This document shows, in pieces, positions 32,249 to 36,358 of a DNA stretch of 36,358 bases. Under the pieces are notes generated by a model. It saw nothing but the letters and a program-made list of their open reading frames with translations. It was not told the DNA's origin and made no database searches. The DNA is from Pseudomonadota bacterium (GTDB lineage: Bacteria; Pseudomonadota; Gammaproteobacteria; Burkholderiales; Burkholderiaceae_B): the NCBI GenBank assembly GCA_023427085.1, contig JAEZBO010000192.1, positions 1-36,358 on the forward strand, given 5' to 3'. The position numbers and the translations under genes are program-made. The number at the start of each line of letters is the position of its first letter. Positions within the stretch are counted from its first letter, which is position 1.

Positions 32249-34051
32249 ATGGCCCGTGACCGACTCACGCCGGCGCAACTGCGCTCGCGCGCCTGGTTCG
32301 ACAACCCCGACAATCCCGGCATGACCGCGCTGTACCTGGAGCGGCAACTGAACTTCGGGCTCACGCGCGAAGAGCTGCAGGGCGGCAAGCCCATCATCGG
32401 CATCGCGCAGACCGGCTCGGACATCTCGCCATGCAATCGTCACCACATCGATCTGGCCAAGCGCGTGCGCGACGGCATCATCGCGGCGGGCGGCGTGCCT
32501 TTCGAGTTTCCGGTGCATCCGATCCAGGAGACGCTCAAGCGCCCGACCGCGGCGCTCGACCGCAACCTGACCTACCTGTCGCTGGTCGAGGTGCTGTACG
32601 GCTATCCGCTCGACGGCGTGGTGCTGCTGGCCGGCTGCGACAAGACCACGCCGGCGCTGCTGATGGGCGCGGCCACCGTCAACATCCCGGCCATCGTGCT
32701 GTCGGGCGGGCCGATGCTCAATGGCTGGTGGAACAAGATGCGCGCCGGCTCCGGCACCGTGGTGTGGGAGGCCCGCAAGCAGCAGGCCGCCGGCCACATC
32801 GACTATGACGAGTTCATCGACATCGTCACCGACGCGGCGCCGTCGGTGGGCCACTGCAATTCGATGGGCACGGCCTCGACGATGAACGCGCTGGCCGAGG
32901 CGCTGGGCATGAGCCTGCCGGGCTGCGCGGCGATCCCGGCGCCGTACCGCCAGCGGCCGCAGATCGCCTACCAGACCGGCCAGCGCATCGTCGACATGGT
33001 GTGGGAAGACCTGCGGCCGTCCGACATCCTGACCCGCGAGGCCTTCGAGAACTGCATCGCCGCCAATTCGGCGATCGGCGGCTCGACCAATGCGCCGATC
33101 CACGTCAACGCGATCGCCCGCCACATCGGCGTGCCGCTGTGCGACACCGACTGGCAGACCCACGGCCACAAGATCCCGTTGCTGGTGAACATGCAGCCGG
33201 CTGGCTTCTATCTGGGCGAAGAGTACTTCCGCGCCGGCGGCCTGCCCGCGGTGATGAACGAGCTGCTCAAGGCCGGCAAGCTGCATGCCGACGCGCTGAC
33301 GGTCAATGGCCGCAGCATCGGCGAGAACGTGCGCAACGCCCGCATCCTCGATGACGACGTGATCCGCTCGTACGACAATCCGCTGGTCAAGGACGCCGGC
33401 TTCATCGTGCTGCGCGGCAATCTGTTCGACTCGGCGATCATGAAGACCAGCGTGATCTCGCCGGCATTCCGCGAGCGCTACCTGTCCAATCCCGACGACC
33501 CCGAAGCCTTCGAAGGCCGCGCCATCGTGTTCGATGGCCCCGAGGACTACCACCATCGCATCGACGATCCGGCGCTGGGCATCGACGCCGACTGCCTGCT
33601 GTTCATCCGCGGCGCCGGGCCGATCGGCTATCCGGGCGCGGCCGAGGTCGTCAACATGCAGCCGCCCAGCGAGCTGATCAAGCGCGGCATCGATTCGCTG
33701 CCCTGTATCGGTGATGGCCGGCAGTCGGGCACCTCGGGTTCGCCGTCGATCCTGAACGCCTCGCCCGAGGCCGCGGCAGGCGGCGGCCTGGCCTTGCTGC
33801 GCACCGGCGACAGGGTTCGCATGGACCTGCGCCAGGGCCGTGTCGACGTGCTGATCGGCGACGACGCACTGCAACAGCGGCGCGCGGCGCTGGCCGCCGC
33901 CGGCGGGTTCGCGATGCCGGCCAGCCAGACGCCGTGGCAGGAGATCCAGCGTGGTCTGGTGGATCAGCTGTCCGACGGCATGGTGCTCAAGCCGGCCGTC
34001 GCGTACCAGCGCATCGCGCAGACACGCGGGCTGCCGCGCGACAACCACTAA
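32249..34051 (+). CDS. IlvD/Edd-family dehydratase (sugar-acid dehydratase type)
   Basis: 600 aa. The [2Fe-2S] cysteines Cys62 (SDISPCNRHH), Cys130 (AGCDKTTPALL) and Cys203 (VGHCNSMGTAST) are intact, and GTSGSPS holds the catalytic Ser. The sequence is of the group containing L-arabinonate/D-xylonate/galactonate dehydratases rather than dihydroxyacid dehydratase (e.g. RSRAWFDNPDNPGMTALYLER and QTHGHKIPLLVNMQPAG), inferred from recall. AAAGGAG is 8 bp upstream. Co-transcribed with the dehydrogenase; it would convert an aldonic acid to its 2-keto-3-deoxy form. Confidence 0.92.
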   Translation: MARDRLTPAQLRSRAWFDNPDNPGMTALYLERQLNFGLTREELQGGKPIIGIAQTGSDISPCNRHHIDLAKRVRDGIIAAGGVPFEFPVHPIQETLKRPTAALDRNLTYLSLVEVLYGYPLDGVVLLAGCDKTTPALLMGAATVNIPAIVLSGGPMLNGWWNKMRAGSGTVVWEARKQQAAGHIDYDEFIDIVTDAAPSVGHCNSMGTASTMNALAEALGMSLPGCAAIPAPYRQRPQIAYQTGQRIVDMVWEDLRPSDILTREAFENCIAANSAIGGSTNAPIHVNAIARHIGVPLCDTDWQTHGHKIPLLVNMQPAGFYLGEEYFRAGGLPAVMNELLKAGKLHADALTVNGRSIGENVRNARILDDDVIRSYDNPLVKDAGFIVLRGNLFDSAIMKTSVISPAFRERYLSNPDDPEAFEGRAIVFDGPEDYHHRIDDPALGIDADCLLFIRGAGPIGYPGAAEVVNMQPPSELIKRGIDSLPCIGDGRQSGTSGSPSILNASPEAAAGGGLALLRTGDRVRMDLRQGRVDVLIGDDALQQRRAALAAAGGFAMPASQTPWQEIQRGLVDQLSDGMVLKPAVAYQRIAQTRGLPRDNH

Positions 34052-34176
34052 GCAGTTCTTGAGCTTGAGCCGCCAGGCTTACAGCGGGGCGTAAGCGGGG
34101 GCATGGAAGAATAATAAGAACGCTTCTTCTTTGAGTCTGGGGCGTGACGCGCAAGCGGCACGCCCCCTTGTTTTCC

Positions 34177-35061
34177 ATGCTCGTACCTTTTCTGATCATG
34201 CTGCGCGAAGGCATCGAGGCAGCGCTGATCGTCGGCATCGTGGCCGGCTATCTCAAGCAGACCGGCCGCGGCGGCTGGATGCCGGTGGTGTGGGTCGGCA
34301 TCCTGCTGGCGCTGACCATGTCGCTGGCGGTCGGCGCGGCGCTGCAATGGCTCAGCGCCGAATTCCCGCAAAAAGCCCAAGAGCTGTTCGAGGCCGTGGT
34401 CGGCCTGGTGGCGGTCGTCATGCTGACCACGATGGTGCTGTGGATGCGCCGCGCGGCGCGTGGCCTGGCCGCGCAGCTGCGCGACGCGGTCGACGCGGCG
34501 CTGTCGTCGGCGGGCGGGCAGGCCTGGGCGCTGGTGCTGATGGTGTTCCTGGCGGTCGCGCGCGAAGGGCTCGAGTCGGTGTTCTTCCTGCTGGCGGCAT
34601 TCCAGCAGGGCGGCTCGTCCGCCTTTGCCGGTGCGCTGCTGGGCGTGCTGGCGGCCGCGGTGCTGGGCTACGCCATCTATGTCGGCGGCGTGCGGCTGGA
34701 TCTGCGGCGATTCTTCCGCTGGACCGGCCTGTTCATCCTGCTGGTGGCCGCCGGGCTGCTGGCCGGTGCCGTGCGGGCGCTGCACGAGGCGGGGCTGTGG
34801 AACCTCGGCCAGACGGTGTTGTTCGATCTGGGCCATGTGCTGCCGGCCGACGGCCCGCTGGGCACGGTGCTGGCCGGCGTGCTGGGTTACCACGAAGCGC
34901 CGGTGTTCAGCGAGGCGGTGGCCTATCTGGCCTACCTGGCCGTGACGCTGCCGTGGTTCCTGCGGCCGGTGGCGTACCCGCCCGTAGCCCGCGGCAGCGC
35001 GACATCTTTCGACCCGGCCGACCCCATCGCGGCGCCGCCGAAAGCGGAGCATCATCCATGA
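34177..35061 (+). CDS. efeU: Ferrous/ferric iron permease EfeU
   Basis: 294 aa, seven-helix oxidase-dependent iron transporter. Two RExxE iron-binding motifs: REGIE (10-14) and REGLE (129-133). The N-terminus MLVPFLIMLREG matches EfeU, so ATG 34177 is chosen; a GTG 33 bp upstream would add an atypical tail. It takes up Fe with EfeO and EfeB. Stop overlaps efeO ATG (ATGA). Confidence 0.94.
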   Translation: MLVPFLIMLREGIEAALIVGIVAGYLKQTGRGGWMPVVWVGILLALTMSLAVGAALQWLSAEFPQKAQELFEAVVGLVAVVMLTTMVLWMRRAARGLAAQLRDAVDAALSSAGGQAWALVLMVFLAVAREGLESVFFLLAAFQQGGSSAFAGALLGVLAAAVLGYAIYVGGVRLDLRRFFRWTGLFILLVAAGLLAGAVRALHEAGLWNLGQTVLFDLGHVLPADGPLGTVLAGVLGYHEAPVFSEAVAYLAYLAVTLPWFLRPVAYPPVARGSATSFDPADPIAAPPKAEHHP

Positions 35062-36281
35062 CACAATCACCGCCACCGCCGAATTCCCGTTCATCGATGC
35101 CGTCGCGGCTGCTGGTGCGCATCGCGCTGGGCCTGTCGTCATTGCTGCTGCTGGCCGCTGCCGCGGCGTTCTACTGGGCGTCGCAGCAGGCCGGCCAGCC
35201 GCACGCCGACGACGAGCAGGTCGCCGTGGTGATCCGGGCGCAAGGCTGCGAGCCGGCGACCTTGACGGTGCCGGCGGGCCGCACGGTGTTTCGCATCGAC
35301 AACCAGTCGCAGCGCGCCGTCGAGTGGGAGATCCTCGACGGCGTGATGGTGATGGAAGAGCGCGAGAACATCGCGCCGGGTTACTCCCAGACCCTGGCCG
35401 CGCGCCTGCCGCCCGGCGACTATGCAATGACCTGCGGCCTGCTCAGCAATCCGCGCGGCACGCTGCACGTCAGCGCCACCGACGCGTCGCGCGCGGCGCA
35501 GGCGGCACGCCCGGCGCTGGCCGAGACCGTCGGCGCGCTGGCCGAATACCGCGTCTACCTGGCCTTGCAGGCGCGGCGCCTGCGCGCTGACGTGCAGGCC
35601 TTGTTGGCCCTCATCGAACGCGGCGATCTCGCCGGCGCACGGGCCCGCTATGCGCCGGCGCGCCAGGCCTATCAACGCATCGAGGCCAGCGCCGACGCCT
35701 ACAGCGATCTGGATGCCCGCATCGATGGCCAGGCCGATTACCTGGCCGAGCGCGAGCAAGACCCGGCATTCGCCGGCTTTCACCGGATCGAGCTGGGCCT
35801 GTTCGGTCCGTCGCCCGCCAGCGCGACAGATCTGCTGCCAGTCGCGCAGGCGCTGCTGGCCGACGTGGACCGCCTGACCCCGCGCCTGGGCAGCCTGACG
35901 GTCTCGCCCGAACGCATGCTGGCCGGCGCCGCCAAGCTGGCGCGCGAGATGGCCGACAACAAGCTGGGCGGACAGGATGATCGTTACGCGCACACCGAGC
36001 TGTGGACGCTGCAGGCCAATCTGGACGGGCTCGTCAAGATCGCCAGCCTGATGGCGCCGTTCCTGGCGCGTACCGATGCCGCGCTGGCAGACAGCCTCGC
36101 GGCGCACTACGCGCAGGCGCAGGCGGCGTTGGCCAGCCAGCGGCTGGCTGGCGCCGCGCCGCCCGCCGGCTTCCCGTCTTTCGATACGGTCGGCGCGCCG
36201 CAGCGCCTGGCCATGCAGCAGGCCTTTGCGGCGCTGGCCGTGGATCTCGGCCAGGCCCGCGACGCGTTGGCGCTGGAGTAG
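35058..36281 (+). CDS. efeO: Iron-uptake periplasmic protein EfeO (cupredoxin-M75)
   Basis: 407 aa. An N-terminal membrane segment or signal anchor (about 19-43), then a cupredoxin domain (about 52-140) with Cys64 and Cys126 and the LTVPAGRTVFRIDNQS stretch, and a C-terminal imelysin/M75 domain with the HxxE motif as HRIE (His242, Glu245). It gathers and perhaps oxidises iron for EfeU. The start overlaps the efeU stop; six bases separate its TAG from the efeB ATG. Confidence 0.94.
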   Translation: MTQSPPPPNSRSSMPSRLLVRIALGLSSLLLLAAAAAFYWASQQAGQPHADDEQVAVVIRAQGCEPATLTVPAGRTVFRIDNQSQRAVEWEILDGVMVMEERENIAPGYSQTLAARLPPGDYAMTCGLLSNPRGTLHVSATDASRAAQAARPALAETVGALAEYRVYLALQARRLRADVQALLALIERGDLAGARARYAPARQAYQRIEASADAYSDLDARIDGQADYLAEREQDPAFAGFHRIELGLFGPSPASATDLLPVAQALLADVDRLTPRLGSLTVSPERMLAGAAKLAREMADNKLGGQDDRYAHTELWTLQANLDGLVKIASLMAPFLARTDAALADSLAAHYAQAQAALASQRLAGAAPPAGFPSFDTVGAPQRLAMQQAFAALAVDLGQARDALALE

Positions 36282-36287
36282 ACCACC

Positions 36288-36358
36288 ATGCAAGACTCTC
36301 ACGATGCCACCGGCGGCTGCCCCATGTCGCCGTCACGGCGACGCTGGCTGGCGGGCGC
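36288..36358 (+). CDS. efeB: EfeB Dyp-type heme peroxidase (3' truncated by window edge)
   Basis: Only 23 codons are present (MQDSHDATGGCPMSPSRRRW, then LAG). The SRRRWLAG twin-arginine motif is as expected for EfeB, a Tat-exported DyP peroxidase of the efeUOB operon. Called from the start codon, the Tat motif and the operon context; the enzyme domain lies outside the window. Confidence 0.75.
   Translation, partial: MQDSHDATGGCPMSPSRRRWLAG

Noticed and set aside
34111..34130. Possible Fur box upstream of efeU (AATAATAAGAACGCTTCTT)
   Set aside because: Only one NATAAT-like hexamer matches; the palindrome AAGAA-CGC-TTCTT does not fit Fur. Iron control of efe is likely from biology but not shown here.
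1..36358. CRISPR arrays, insertion sequences, prophage genes
   Set aside because: No spaced short repeats, transposase motifs or terminal inverted repeats were seen; the tRNA-Lys is not followed by an integrase or repeated tRNA end.

Overview
The window is GC-rich (clearly above 60%) DNA with tightly packed genes, many ATGA/TAATG overlaps, GTG starts in places, and strong G/C at third codon positions. A lysine/alanine-rich histone H1-like protein, an orphan tripartite-tricarboxylate (Bug/TctC) binding protein, malonate decarboxylase maturation genes, several TRAP carriers and an efeUOB iron locus together point to a beta-proteobacterium of the Alcaligenaceae (Bordetella/Achromobacter type). 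This is inferred from gene content; no 16S is present.

Layout. (1) 1-2326: the end of a malonate decarboxylase operon, mdcG (5' truncated)-mdcB-mdcH. (2) 2427-3551: histone H1-like protein with nine 42-bp tandem units, closed by a perfect bidirectional terminator. (3) 3664-6916, minus strand: a translationally coupled light-sensing module of bacteriophytochrome histidine kinase, single-domain response regulator, and a small degenerate histidine-kinase/phosphotransfer-like protein. No heme oxygenase gene is in the window. (4) 7109-9227: two small unknown ORFs and a membrane Cache-GGDEF diguanylate cyclase. (5) 9498-9573: tRNA-Lys(CTT) and its terminator, then a 55-aa basic protein. (6) 10192-15839: MTA/SAH nucleosidase, a Rossmann oxidoreductase, a DUF1963 protein with a large insertion, Ohr peroxidase with a divergent AraC regulator, and an aspartyl beta-hydroxylase-like enzyme. 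(7) 15883-18796: a Fur-controlled PepSY/DUF3649/DUF3325 operon. (8) 18806-19910: LrgAB-type pair. (9) 20151-34051: a large sugar-acid/organic-acid catabolic island with two TRAP transporters of different type, an amidohydrolase/lactonase, a FadR/GntR regulator, a short-chain dehydrogenase, a Bug binding protein, an isopropylmalate/tartrate-type dehydrogenase and an IlvD/Edd dehydratase. (10) 34177-36358: efeU, efeO and the first codons of efeB (ferrous iron uptake).

How it fits together. In the catabolic island, three separate promoter regions (near 24040, 30868 and 31018) carry related AT-rich motifs of about 23 bp that stand out from the GC-rich background. I infer they are operators of the FadR-type regulator at 28296, which would make the island one regulon: uptake by TRAP/Bug, lactone opening, dehydration and oxidation of a sugar-acid-like substrate. 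The exact substrate cannot be read from the sequence.

Most unusual items: the phytochrome-coupled degenerate kinase-like protein; the shared AT-rich promoter motif; the TRAP large permease with a Gly/Pro-rich repeat insertion; the DUF3325 protein fused to a periplasmic CxxC domain; and the DUF1963 protein with an insertion of about 125 residues.
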